Assembly: GCA_035487155.1 (NCBI GenBank)
Contig: DATHMK010000007.1
Span: forward strand, 30,329 to 94,328
Reading direction: 5' to 3'
Source: DAIDKA01 sp035487155
Lineage (GTDB): Bacteria; Pseudomonadota; Gammaproteobacteria; Steroidobacterales; Steroidobacteraceae
DNA length: 64,000 nt
Shown: positions 34,891 through 44,067 of the stretch, piece after piece
Layout of the letters: the number at the start of each line of letters is the position of its first letter
Position numbering within the stretch: the stretch's first letter is position 1
The notes under the pieces: generated by a model
What the model was told of the DNA's origin: nothing
Databases searched by the model: none
Seen by the model: the letters and a program-made list of their open reading frames with translations, nothing else
Position numbers and translations under genes: made by a program

Positions 34891-35382
34891 ATGAGCAAGC
34901 ACTCAAGCTCGACGCGCAGGATGTTCCTGAAGTGCGGCGCGCTTTTGGCCGGGCCGATCGCGGCGGTCTCGCTGCCGGCGCTGGCGCTGACCAAAGAGCG
35001 ACCCGAAGGTGGATTGCAGGCTCGTGTGGCGCGTCTGGAAGATGAGGCCGCGATCCGCGAGGTGCATCAGGCGTGGTTACGCCAGATCAATGCCGGCGGC
35101 GGCACCGCGCTGATCGGCGCTTCGGTGACGCGTGTCAGCGCCGATCACGCCGGCGTCGCGGACAGGATCGACATCGCCGAGGATGGCCGAAGGGCCACCG
35201 GGCGCTTCGATTGCGAGGTTGAAGTGCAGAGGAGGCTGCCCGACGACTTCACCCTGGGGCAAATGGCGCACGCCCAGGGCAGTGGCACGCTGCGTACCAC
35301 CGAACGCAGGGTGCTGACGGTCGAGTACCTCAAGGTCGCTGGCGCCTGGACGATGGGGAGGATCTGCGCAGAAGCGGGATAG
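34891..35382 (+). CDS. Tat-exported small protein, possible SnoaL/NTF2-like partner
   Basis: A 163-residue protein with ribosome-binding site GAGGAGGG just before the ATG at 34891. It starts with a twin-arginine signal (SSTRRMFLKCGALLAGP) and then a helix-rich stretch LQARVARLEDEAAIREVHQA. That stretch recalls the first helix of SnoaL/NTF2 proteins, and later beta strands would complete a cone-shaped barrel. The fold call is inference. It sits 10 bp after the MoaF-like gene and is probably co-transcribed, which would place one partner in the cytoplasm and the other folded before export. Confidence 0.72.
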   Translation: MSKHSSSTRRMFLKCGALLAGPIAAVSLPALALTKERPEGGLQARVARLEDEAAIREVHQAWLRQINAGGGTALIGASVTRVSADHAGVADRIDIAEDGRRATGRFDCEVEVQRRLPDDFTLGQMAHAQGSGTLRTTERRVLTVEYLKVAGAWTMGRICAEAG

Positions 35383-35504
35383 CCGGACGAGTGCTTGGGC
35401 TTTGCCGCTGGCCCGGGATGCTGTCGCGGTCAACCACCCGCCCCACCGAGCGTTTGTCCAAGACACGGGTCCCTTTGTGGTCCCAAGCACAGCGGGGAGA
35501 TCGT

Positions 35505-36785
35505 ATGTGGCAGCCAGGTCTACGCCTATTGAAGTCCCGCATGACCCTGGTTCTGGGCACCGGCGCCATCGCGCTGACGCTTCTGGCCAGCTGCGGTGAC
35601 AACGGCTGCTTTAACTGCGGTTACCTGCCACCCGGTTGCGGCCCGTCGTGCTCCTCCGGTTCTGCCGAAGTCTCGCCGGGCCTGGTGGCCGGTAACTTCA
35701 CGGGCAACGGCTTCACCTCGGTGGTGGCCATCAGCACCATGGAGCCCGCCGCGTCCAACAGTGCCAGCTATCTGAAGGCCTACCTGTCCACGGGCGCCGG
35801 CACCTACGCCGCCCCGGTTCTCTTCAGCGATGGCAATGACCCGCTGTACCTGGCGGCCGCCGACCTCAATGGCGATCATCTGCCCGATGTGGTCTCCGCC
35901 AGCGCCGTTGACGGCACCCTGTCAGTGTTTCTGAACAGCACCGAGACGCCGGGCAGCACCTTTGCAGCGCCCATCATCCTGAACTCTCCGGGGGCCTCGC
36001 AGGTGGCTATCGCCGACATGAATGGCGATGGCATGCCCGACCTGGTGTCGGCGGATTTCAACGTGTCGCTGTTCCTGCAGACTGCCCCGGGAGTGTTCGC
36101 AAGCCCCATTTCGCTCTATCCCGCGGGCGCCAACTGGGTGGCGGTGGGCGACCTGAACGGCGATGGCATGCCGGACATCGCTCTGGCCGATGCCGTCGGC
36201 GTGAAGCTGCTCATGCATACCGGGGCGGCCAGCTCCACCACTTATGCCGCTCCAGTGCCCATCTTTACGCAGACGCAGAACAATAACGTGCAAGGCGCCA
36301 ACGTCATCGCCATTGCCGACGTCAACGGCGATGGCTTCAATGATCTGGTCATCACCGATCCTGGTCCGTCCGGCGGCGCCACACCCACGGTTTCGGTGCT
36401 GCTGCAGGATGCCACTCATCCCGGGCAGTTCCTCGCACCGGTGAGCTATCCCCTCGCGCCATACAGCATCGCAACATCCATCGTCGTGACCGACGTGAAT
36501 GGTGATCACCTGCCGGATATCATCGTCGGCGGTACGACCGCGACCAGCGTGCTGCTGCAGAACCCGGCAACACCCGGAACCTTCATGGCGGCCAGCAACT
36601 ACGCCACGCCCAATGCCAACGAGATCGCCGTGGCCGACGTCAATGGGGACGGCAAACCCGACATCATCGTCGCCACGGGACCGGCCCAGGCTGCCACCAA
36701 TGGCGTGACGCCGAACGTGCCGGGTGTTCTGCTGCAGAACGCCAGTTCTCCGGGAACCTTTGGAGCCCTGCAGGCACTGCCCTGA
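35505..36785 (+). CDS. FG-GAP/VCBS repeat lipoprotein
   Basis: A 426-residue protein from the ATG at 35505 (GGGGAGA upstream). The signal ends in a lipobox LLASC. A short Cys/Gly-rich stretch is followed by six repeats with the calcium-binding pattern D-x-N-G-D-x3-D (for example VADVNGDGKPD, IADMNGDGMPD, VGDLNGDGMPD). These form a beta-propeller on the cell surface or in the periplasm. Such lipoproteins often bind polysaccharides or cells; no enzyme domain is present. Confidence 0.88.
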   Translation: MWQPGLRLLKSRMTLVLGTGAIALTLLASCGDNGCFNCGYLPPGCGPSCSSGSAEVSPGLVAGNFTGNGFTSVVAISTMEPAASNSASYLKAYLSTGAGTYAAPVLFSDGNDPLYLAAADLNGDHLPDVVSASAVDGTLSVFLNSTETPGSTFAAPIILNSPGASQVAIADMNGDGMPDLVSADFNVSLFLQTAPGVFASPISLYPAGANWVAVGDLNGDGMPDIALADAVGVKLLMHTGAASSTTYAAPVPIFTQTQNNNVQGANVIAIADVNGDGFNDLVITDPGPSGGATPTVSVLLQDATHPGQFLAPVSYPLAPYSIATSIVVTDVNGDHLPDIIVGGTTATSVLLQNPATPGTFMAASNYATPNANEIAVADVNGDGKPDIIVATGPAQAATNGVTPNVPGVLLQNASSPGTFGALQALP

Positions 36786-36815
36786 TCCCGTGCCCCTGAT
36801 CCGGCCGTTACGACG

Positions 36816-36836
36816 CGTTAACGGTCATCGTTAACG
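36816..36836. promoter_or_regulatory. Twin CGTTAACG palindromes upstream of TonB receptor
   Basis: Two identical 8-bp palindromes CGTTAACG occur at 36816-36823 and 36829-36836, with starts 13 bp apart. They lie about 90 bp before the GTG start of the TonB-dependent receptor. A spacing near one and a quarter helical turns would let two regulator dimers bind side by side. The regulator is unknown, and the site does not look like a Fur box. Confidence 0.45.
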
Positions 36837-36923
36837 TTATCCGGCGTTTCCGGCAACCGTAATCAACTGGTCGCCAGCGCAGGCACTCCCGATAGTCCGT
36901 GTATCCGGAACCGGGGGTGTTCA

Positions 36924-38945
36924 GTGCGTAAAATTGCAATCCGCGTCCCGCGGCGGCTTTGCCTTGGGATACTGGGCTTGGGCCTGGCGAGCCAGCTCTG
37001 GGCCCAGGCCGCCACCGACTCCGGGGAGACCACCGGCGCGCAGCTTGAGAAGGTGACGGTGACAGCCAAGAGGCTCGAAGAACAGCTGCCGGTGCTGCTC
37101 GCGTCGCAAGGCGATCGGGTGGACACCATTACCGCCGAGCAGATTGCCGAGGGCGGCTTCCTCGACATCGCGCAGTCCCTGCAGATGCTGGCCCCGGGCC
37201 TGTATATCAGCCCCAAGGACGGTCCCTTCGACTATGTCGATATCTCGCTGCTGGGCTCACGTACTGAGGACGTACTGTGGTTGCTGGATGGCGTGCGGCT
37301 GAACAATCGCCTGTACGGAGGCACTACGCCGCTGGATACGCTGCCAGCCAGTATCGTTGACCGTCTGCAGGTCCTGGAAGGCGGCCAGGCGCTGTTCTAT
37401 GGCACCGAAGCCTCCGCCGGTGCGATCGACATCCTTACCAAGGATTTTTCCAAGACCCCGGACGGGGCCGTCAGTGTCGGCGGGGACACCAACGAAGGCG
37501 GTCATTTTGATGGCTATTACCGCGACACCATCGACCGGAGTCAATTTGTCGTGTTCGCGGATGTGGATGTGTCGTCCGGATATCAACCCTTCCGCAACCA
37601 GGATATCCAGCCCAGCGATACAGACCGGGATCGTGAGTATCACCTCTACACGCTGGGGCTGAAGTACGCCTACGATTTCACTGACGATCTGCGTTACAGC
37701 GCGCTGCTGGAACATACGACCGCAAAGCTCGATTTCTCGTTGCCGTTCCTGGTCAACAAGGCCTTCAACGGCCGCGACGAGAATGTGCTGACCAGCAAGC
37801 TCGACTACACACCCAGCGACGATTTCCAATTGTTCGCCAAGGGCTACTACCACTGGTGGTACTCGCACTATACGGAATACGACAATGTCATCGGCAGTCC
37901 GGGTCAGCTGTCCGATGTCGAGGACGGCGGCTTCTGGGGATTTGTCGATCGGGGCGTGAACTTCATGGCCAAGTTCAAACTCAATTCCGCGTTCGATGAG
38001 ATCGTCGGCTACGATTTCCAGAATTACGAGGGGCACGATGCGGTTCTGGTCATCCAGCAGCAGACCGAAAGCGTCAATGCCTTGTTCGGCCAGGTCGCCA
38101 CCTCGTCCGATCTGATGGCGCACACCACTCTGGCGGCCGGCGTGCGCTTCAACGATCCGACGGTCGGGGAGAGTGCCACAGTCTGGACGGTCAGCGGCAA
38201 GCACGATTTTTCCGACGACTTGTTCGTGCGCGGACAGGCCGGCACGGCTTTTCGATTGCCGACGGCCGAGGAGCTGTTTGCCAATGATCCCTTCGATGAG
38301 CGCGGCGATCCGAATCTGAAACCTGAAAAAAGCAGCAATGCCAACCTGTCCGTCGGCGGAAGCTTCGGCGTTCCGCACCTGCATTGGGAACTCATCGGCT
38401 TCTGGCGCGACATCACGAACCTGATTGACTATGCGAGTTTCGATGCGACCACCCAGCAGGCCGTGTTTGGCAACGTGCCTGGCACCGTCCTTGTCCATGG
38501 CGGGGAGCTGGATGTCGGGGCGGACTACCTGGATTTTACCGCGGAGCTGAACTACACCTACTCCCACTCCGTGCAGGCAGGGAATCAGCAGATACCCGCC
38601 GTACCGGTCCAGCAGGCCAAGGCGTCCTTTGACTATCACCCGAGCGAACAACCCTTCGGCATTACTGTGTCGGCCATCTTCGTCGGGGCCGAATGGGCTT
38701 CAGGACTTGGCGTGGGTGACGGGCGTGCCGAATATGGCAAGTACCCCCTGGTGGATCTCGCCGGTCGCTACTTCATCGACGCCCAGCACCATCACATCAT
38801 CAGCCTGCGTATCGAGAATCTGTTTGACCGGCAATACGCGTCATCGCTGGGGACCGCTGTCAGCGATGCCGACGGCAGCGACTACATTTACTGGAACCTG
38901 GGTGTTCCCCGAACCCTGGAGGGTCGCTACACCTACAAGTTCTGA
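36924..38945 (+). CDS. TonB-dependent outer-membrane receptor
   Basis: A 673-residue receptor starting at a GTG. A signal peptide (ends near LASQLWAQA) is followed by a TonB-box-like segment KVTVTAKR. The plug domain has EQIAEGGFLDIAQSLQMLAP and VLWLLDGVRLNN. The C-terminal beta-barrel contains FRLPTAEELFANDPFDERGD and the terminal aromatic strand. It should bring an iron chelate, cobalamin or oligosaccharide into the periplasm. The convergent PepSY membrane protein at 38933 suggests iron-siderophore use, since these two types often sit together. The ends overlap by 13 bp. Confidence 0.94.
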   Translation: MRKIAIRVPRRLCLGILGLGLASQLWAQAATDSGETTGAQLEKVTVTAKRLEEQLPVLLASQGDRVDTITAEQIAEGGFLDIAQSLQMLAPGLYISPKDGPFDYVDISLLGSRTEDVLWLLDGVRLNNRLYGGTTPLDTLPASIVDRLQVLEGGQALFYGTEASAGAIDILTKDFSKTPDGAVSVGGDTNEGGHFDGYYRDTIDRSQFVVFADVDVSSGYQPFRNQDIQPSDTDRDREYHLYTLGLKYAYDFTDDLRYSALLEHTTAKLDFSLPFLVNKAFNGRDENVLTSKLDYTPSDDFQLFAKGYYHWWYSHYTEYDNVIGSPGQLSDVEDGGFWGFVDRGVNFMAKFKLNSAFDEIVGYDFQNYEGHDAVLVIQQQTESVNALFGQVATSSDLMAHTTLAAGVRFNDPTVGESATVWTVSGKHDFSDDLFVRGQAGTAFRLPTAEELFANDPFDERGDPNLKPEKSSNANLSVGGSFGVPHLHWELIGFWRDITNLIDYASFDATTQQAVFGNVPGTVLVHGGELDVGADYLDFTAELNYTYSHSVQAGNQQIPAVPVQQAKASFDYHPSEQPFGITVSAIFVGAEWASGLGVGDGRAEYGKYPLVDLAGRYFIDAQHHHIISLRIENLFDRQYASSLGTAVSDADGSDYIYWNLGVPRTLEGRYTYKF

Positions 38946-40369
38946 GTCAGACGCCACAGGTGACGTGCGCCGATATAGACGCCGGTGAGGCTGATCGTGG
39001 TCGCGCCCGTGAGCAGAACTAACATCAGGATGTCCCAGCCCGGACGGGTTCGCAGGGCTGATGAAAAATCCAGATTGTGCAGACCCTGCTGCAACCAGCG
39101 GTACCAGCGGGCATTGCCATCGAAGACGGCGCTGAGCTGCGCCGTTGCCGGATCAAAGTAATAGCGCACGTGCTGGGCGTCCTCACTGATGATGCGATAG
39201 ACGGCTTGAGTCTCCTGCCCGGGCGCTGCATAGACATAGGCGTCACCATGTGGCAAGAGTTCCGACGCGGAGACTCCGCCCGGACTGATCAGGCGCGAGA
39301 TCCGCGCCCATTGTGTCCCATCCACCGGGGCTGGCTGCCCGTCGGAGTTGAACCTCAGCCGCTCACCCCCGCGCGTCGTGCCGATCAGGTACAGGGAATC
39401 CAGCACGCCTGCAGATTCCATCGCGACGAGCTGCGAAGACTGAGGCAGTCGCGGCAGCCACTGCAGGGCGGCCCGCACCTGCGCACCGGAAACCGGTACG
39501 GGCTGCAGAATCTGCTGAGCTTCGCCATCGCTGTCCAGAAAGCCCCAGGGGTTCATGGAGAGAAGGCCGCTGGCGACCCAGGTGAGCAACAGGATGCCGA
39601 ACAAAAGCCCCGGAATGTGATGCCACAGGAGCATGCCGCGATAGCCGGACCAGCGACCGGCGGGACGCCTTAGGAACTGGCGCACACCGATGTACAAGCC
39701 GATTACGGTGAGAAAGCAGCCGGCCAGGGAGAGCCAGTCAACCACCTCGCTCCAGAGGCGGGTATTGCGCCGCAGCTTCGCGAAGTACAGCCAGTGCGGC
39801 ACGGACCCAAACCAGTTACCGATGCGCTGATGCAGGGTCGTGGCCTGCACGATCTTGCCTGACACCGCGGACACGTACAGTTGCGTACCACGGGGGTCAT
39901 CGAGGGCAAATTCGAACAGCGGGCGCGCGCGGTTGAATTCTCCCGACACAGTCCATTGATCGTAGTCGATGCAGCCCAGCAGTCGCGGGTGTCCGGGAAT
40001 GTCCTGCCCCTGCGCGAAGGCGAGGGCGATAGCCTGGGCATCGGCGGCGGACAGCGCTGGCAGGGGGTGTCCTGTCTTAAGATCGATCAGCGACAGGCGA
40101 CGGGCGCCATACAGCCTCAACACCGGATGGGAGTCCAGCATCTCGACTTCAAAGCGGCTGACCCGGGCTTTGTCTGCCAAGACATCGGGGCCCAGGGTGC
40201 AGCAGGCATTCAGATCAAGTGCTGGCAGGCCTTGCAGGCGCTGTGCCGGTGACAGCGAGGGATACGCCACGTACATCATGACGAAGCCCGACAGGCACCA
40301 TACAGCCATCAGCAGGCAAAGGCCGATGCCGAGGTAGCGGTGAATCAGGAAAAGCCAACGCATCACCAC
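38933..40369 (-). CDS. PepSY-associated transmembrane protein
   Basis: A 478-residue inner-membrane protein with an N-terminal helix (FLIHRYLGIGLCLLMAVWCL), a PepSY-containing periplasmic loop, and further helices at about 205-225, 245-270 and 445-470. Histidines inside helices (FLIHRYLG and LLWHHIPGLL) are placed like heme or iron-reductase ligands. This family often accompanies TonB receptors for siderophores, and a role in ferric reduction or release is proposed. Here the receptor lies convergent, so they are neighbours and not one operon. Confidence 0.88.
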   Translation of the reverse strand: MVMRWLFLIHRYLGIGLCLLMAVWCLSGFVMMYVAYPSLSPAQRLQGLPALDLNACCTLGPDVLADKARVSRFEVEMLDSHPVLRLYGARRLSLIDLKTGHPLPALSAADAQAIALAFAQGQDIPGHPRLLGCIDYDQWTVSGEFNRARPLFEFALDDPRGTQLYVSAVSGKIVQATTLHQRIGNWFGSVPHWLYFAKLRRNTRLWSEVVDWLSLAGCFLTVIGLYIGVRQFLRRPAGRWSGYRGMLLWHHIPGLLFGILLLTWVASGLLSMNPWGFLDSDGEAQQILQPVPVSGAQVRAALQWLPRLPQSSQLVAMESAGVLDSLYLIGTTRGGERLRFNSDGQPAPVDGTQWARISRLISPGGVSASELLPHGDAYVYAAPGQETQAVYRIISEDAQHVRYYFDPATAQLSAVFDGNARWYRWLQQGLHNLDFSSALRTRPGWDILMLVLLTGATTISLTGVYIGARHLWRLTQNL

Positions 40370-40484
40370 GCAGCTTTGCGCGAACCAGGCTCAGTTGCCA
40401 GTGAATTACCGTACTTTCCGCCGTTACTGATTGTTAGCGGGCTTTGGTGCATCATCAGGATTCAACCACTGAGGCATTCGATTT

Positions 40485-40985
40485 GTGGACGCACCCGACT
40501 CCATCCTTGTTCTGACGACCGGCGGAACGATCGACAAACAGTACTTCGATGCACTAAGCAAGTACCAGATCACCGATTCGATCGTCACCAGACTGCTGGA
40601 AGTAGCCCGCGTCCGCCATCCCTACCAGGTCGAGGAAGTGCTGCGCAAGGACAGTATCGACCTCACCGAGGAGGATAGGGCGCAGATCGTGCAGCATGTG
40701 CGGGGTGCGCAGCTTGCGCGCATCGTGATCACCCATGGCACGGACACCATGACTGTGACCGCCGCCGCCCTGGCTTCAATTCCCCACAAGACGATCGTAC
40801 TCACGGGCGCGCTGGCGCCGGCCCGATTCAGCGAAAGCGACGCGGCCTTCAACCTCGGCATGGCCTTCGCCACCGCCCAGACCGCGGCCCCCGGCGTCTA
40901 TATCGCCATCAACGGATCGGTGTTTCGCGGCGCTGACGTCATCAAGAACCATGATCTCGGCTGCTTCGTGCGCAGGCAGCCTTAG
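40485..40985 (+). CDS. Stand-alone N-terminal asparaginase-domain protein
   Basis: A 166-residue protein from a GTG start. It carries the two hallmark motifs of type I/II asparaginase: TTGGTIDK near the N-terminus (first catalytic Thr) and THGTDTM (second Thr-Asp pair), plus TGALAPARFSESD. The normal enzyme is about 330 residues with a second domain that supplies part of the neighbouring active site. That domain is absent, and no frame continues it. Such short forms exist as a family; activity is uncertain. The 3' end overlaps the TonB receptor gene at 40982 by 4 bp. Confidence 0.85.
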   Translation: MDAPDSILVLTTGGTIDKQYFDALSKYQITDSIVTRLLEVARVRHPYQVEEVLRKDSIDLTEEDRAQIVQHVRGAQLARIVITHGTDTMTVTAAALASIPHKTIVLTGALAPARFSESDAAFNLGMAFATAQTAAPGVYIAINGSVFRGADVIKNHDLGCFVRRQP

Positions 40986-43240
40986 AAGGTCCGGGTCAGC
41001 GTCAGGCGCGCCATGAGCGGCTCGAGCGGGTGCTGGTGAATGTCCGCACGACCGTCGGGATAGGTATCCACTTCGCCCTGCAGACGATCGACATACCAGA
41101 ACTGCGCCGCCGCGGCGTGGGAGTTCAAAAGATTGTAGATCCCCAGTGAGGCGCTCCAGTTTTCCGGCAGCCCGTAGTGAACGTCGAGATTGAGTTCACC
41201 GAAGCCGGTGCCGTTCACCTGGCCCGCTGCGGTGGGTGCGTTGGCACAGGAGGTGGCGACCCCGGGAAAGTCATGGACGGCGGCCGCATCCACGCACGGA
41301 CCCGAGGAGAGCGGATAACTTCCCAGGTAGCGGTAGTCCAGGCCGCCGCTCCATGGGCCAATTCCAGTCATGTACAGCGCGAGGGATCCGGTGACGGAGG
41401 GCGCATCGGTGATGTAGGTGCCCTCATGGCCCGTGCCATCGTCGAAGGGGCGTGTGAAGCGGGTGTGGTTGCCCGATACGCTGCCATAGAATTCCAGCCA
41501 GCGGTTGATCTGGAACGTGACATTTAATTCGAAACCGTAGCGACGACTGGGCGGCCCGGCGGAATCCTGACCCACATCCGGATCAAGAATGGTCTCGGAC
41601 TGCTGCCACAGGTTATAGACGGCGAAGGTCGCGGTCAGCGCGCTGCTGGGCGCGGCTCGTGCCCCAAGTTCCTGGCCCTCCTGTCTTGCCAGCAGCGCCG
41701 TATGCGGCAGTCCCAGGTCCACGCTCGTGTCCTGATTGACCCCGCGGATGTCGGCGCTGTGAAATCCACGGCCGGCACTGGCGTAGAACTCAAGCGACGG
41801 ACCGGCGGTGTAGATGAGACTGCCCTTGGGCTGCGGCAAGCCCTGCTGCGCCGTTCCGCCATTGCTGTAGCCGGCGGTTTCGTGCCACGCCGACAGATAG
41901 TCGACATCCGTGCCATGCTGATAGTCCTCGCGAATACCCAGCACGCTGCGCAGGGCCGCGGTCCAGTGCGTGATGGCCTGTACATAGGCAGCCCCGGCAA
42001 ACAGATACACTTGGTCATCGTCGTAAAAGGATGGCGGGTCCGCGGCGGCCGACAAAGGCATCTGATCAGCCGTTGGCAGTCTGCCCACCCGCAGGATGTC
42101 CTCACGCGCGAGCACCCCGGCCGAGATCTGGCTGGCCATTGGACCCAGCGACAGCGGCAAGGTGTAGCTCCCCTGGCCACCGAAGGTGCGGCGATTCTCG
42201 AACTGATCCTCCTGGTCGCCGAGGAGCGGATTGACCAGGAAGTGAGTGAAGTCATTGTAGATGTGCAGCTGGTTGTCGATGAAATAGGCACTGCTCGTCA
42301 GCTGCCCGGCACCGAGCAATGAATGCTGATCGAAGGAGAGGCTGGTGCGCCATGCGCGGCCGCCGTCGCTGGGATCGAGCGTGCCGAAACGGTTTGCCAC
42401 CAAAGCTTCCGTAATGGCACGCAGCGGAATGTCCGTGGTGTTGGTCCACAGCTGATGGTAGAGCATGGCCGTGACCGAATAGCCGTCGCTCTCATCCCCG
42501 ATGCTGTAGCGCAGGACTGCATTCACCTTGCGTGCGTCATCTGGCGTCGTAAACGGCCCGTCGTAGTGCTGAACCTCGGTTGCCGCCAGCAACCGTCCGT
42601 CACCGAGGTCCCAGGAGCCCGCGGCGAAGGTGCGCTGAAAGCCCAGAGTGCCCACGGTTGCCGACAACTGCTCGGCAATCTCATCCCGGTAACTCACATG
42701 CACCGAACCTACCGCGCCGAAGTCGCCGACATCGGCGTAGTAGGGCCCCTTGGTGTAGGTGATCGCATCGGCCAGCTCGGGAATCATGAAATTCAGATCG
42801 GTGTAGCCCTGGCCGTGAGCATGAGTGGGCTGGTTGATCGGCATGCCATCAACGTAGGTCTGAAGATCCGTTCCGTGATCCAAGTTGTAGCCGCGCATCA
42901 GGTACTGATTGGCTTTGCCTTCGCCGCTATGCAGCGTCACGATCAGACCCGGCACCGTTTCCAGAATCTGACCCGGACGATAGGCGGGAAGGAGCTGGAT
43001 CTCCTCATCGGCCACGAGCCCTTCGCTCGCGGTGGTGGCGCTACCCAGAAGATCCAGACGCTTGGCGGTGACCGTGACCTCGGCGATGAGGGCATTGGCG
43101 GCGCCAAGATCGCTTGCCGTCCCGTCCGAGGTCTCAGCGTGAGCCACGGGACTGCCCAGTGCGATCAGGCCGCACAGTCCGCATAGCGCTACGGTCCCTA
43201 CGCGCACAGACCGACGCTCAAGTCGCCGCTTCGGCGGCAT
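40982..43240 (-). CDS. TonB-dependent receptor of ECF sigma-linked cluster
   Basis: A 752-residue outer-membrane receptor with GGGGAGAG before the ATG. An Arg-rich start and signal peptide end near PVAHA. A TonB-box-like EVTVTAKRL follows, then a plug domain with QYLMRGYNLDHGTDLQTYVD and a 22-strand barrel ending in LTLTRTF. There is no N-terminal STN signalling domain, so it is not a FecA-type transducer. It lies 83 bp downstream of the anti-sigma gene and may be in one transcript with the sigma pair. The ligand is unknown. Confidence 0.94.
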   Translation of the reverse strand: MPPKRRLERRSVRVGTVALCGLCGLIALGSPVAHAETSDGTASDLGAANALIAEVTVTAKRLDLLGSATTASEGLVADEEIQLLPAYRPGQILETVPGLIVTLHSGEGKANQYLMRGYNLDHGTDLQTYVDGMPINQPTHAHGQGYTDLNFMIPELADAITYTKGPYYADVGDFGAVGSVHVSYRDEIAEQLSATVGTLGFQRTFAAGSWDLGDGRLLAATEVQHYDGPFTTPDDARKVNAVLRYSIGDESDGYSVTAMLYHQLWTNTTDIPLRAITEALVANRFGTLDPSDGGRAWRTSLSFDQHSLLGAGQLTSSAYFIDNQLHIYNDFTHFLVNPLLGDQEDQFENRRTFGGQGSYTLPLSLGPMASQISAGVLAREDILRVGRLPTADQMPLSAAADPPSFYDDDQVYLFAGAAYVQAITHWTAALRSVLGIREDYQHGTDVDYLSAWHETAGYSNGGTAQQGLPQPKGSLIYTAGPSLEFYASAGRGFHSADIRGVNQDTSVDLGLPHTALLARQEGQELGARAAPSSALTATFAVYNLWQQSETILDPDVGQDSAGPPSRRYGFELNVTFQINRWLEFYGSVSGNHTRFTRPFDDGTGHEGTYITDAPSVTGSLALYMTGIGPWSGGLDYRYLGSYPLSSGPCVDAAAVHDFPGVATSCANAPTAAGQVNGTGFGELNLDVHYGLPENWSASLGIYNLLNSHAAAAQFWYVDRLQGEVDTYPDGRADIHQHPLEPLMARLTLTRTF

Positions 43241-43323
43241 CGGTCTCTCCCCGCATAACCTCCGTATTCAGTTGGAACTACGGGCTGCCGGGGTGGTTGG
43301 ATGCACCGCCGGGGAGGGATATG

Positions 43324-44067
43324 TCAGTGCTGCGGCTTGGCCCGCCAGCCACCGGCGCGCGCCTGCGCTTCGGCGGCGGCATCCAGGGGCTCACCGGCGA
43401 TGGTATCGGTGACAATCCGGAGCACGGCTGAGGGCAGGCCCGAAGCCGCCTGGCGGTACGGCCCCTGATCCTGCGAGGCGGGCTCGTGCGCCATCACCTG
43501 TACCGTCCATCCCTGACTTTCATGACAGGCGAGACCTGCGGCATCCGCGCCGCGCAGGCGGAAGGTGCGACAGTACTCGCCCTGCCTGGAAACGAAGCTG
43601 ACACCGACCAGCACGTCCGCGGCCGGCGGCTGGTTTGCCGCGAGCTGCCCGTCGAGGGCTTCTTGCAGCGCGCCGGTCGCGATGAACTCACCCTGCTTCG
43701 CGGTGATTGGGCCGGAGGAGGTCGACTGGGTGCCGAAGTGCCATGCCAGGGCACCGAGCACGAAACTTGCGGCCAGCGAACCCCACTGCACCCAGACGCG
43801 TTGCCGCGCCGGTGGCTTGCGAAAGGGCAGCACCTGTGCCGGCTTTGAGGCGGGTGTGTTGTGCACCAGGGATAACAGCCGGGTGGGTACCGGCTCCTTG
43901 AGTATCGGATCAAATCCGGCGCGCAGTTTCTCGCGCAGCGCCTGGTGCGCAGTCACGCGGCGCGCGACCTCGGGATCTGCGGCGACGGCTCTTGCGACCT
44001 GCTCGCGGGTTGGCCCGTCGAGTTCGCCATCGACGTACGCCATCAGGGTCTCCTCGGAGAAGGTCAC
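43324..44067 (-). CDS. Transmembrane anti-sigma factor
   Basis: A 247-residue protein. The first 90 residues (MTFSEETLMAYVDGELDGPT) match an anti-sigma domain lacking the zinc Cys/His set. One membrane helix follows at about 95-113 (VQWGSLAASFVLGALAWHF), then a periplasmic domain of 130 residues with a Cys pair (GEYCRTFRL and AGLACHES). It should sequester the sigma factor made from the gene before it. Start and preceding stop overlap as ATGA, so the pair is translationally coupled. Confidence 0.87.
   Translation of the reverse strand: MTFSEETLMAYVDGELDGPTREQVARAVAADPEVARRVTAHQALREKLRAGFDPILKEPVPTRLLSLVHNTPASKPAQVLPFRKPPARQRVWVQWGSLAASFVLGALAWHFGTQSTSSGPITAKQGEFIATGALQEALDGQLAANQPPAADVLVGVSFVSRQGEYCRTFRLRGADAAGLACHESQGWTVQVMAHEPASQDQGPYRQAASGLPSAVLRIVTDTIAGEPLDAAAEAQARAGGWRAKPQH

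Noticed and set aside
32805..34994. 729-residue minus-strand ORF
   Set aside because: It is antisense to the MoaF-domain gene, which has a good ribosome-binding site and recognisable domain repeats. Long antisense frames are common in GC-rich coding DNA.
37257..38651. 464-residue minus-strand ORF
   Set aside because: It is antisense to the TonB receptor and shows only shadow codon use with no family features.
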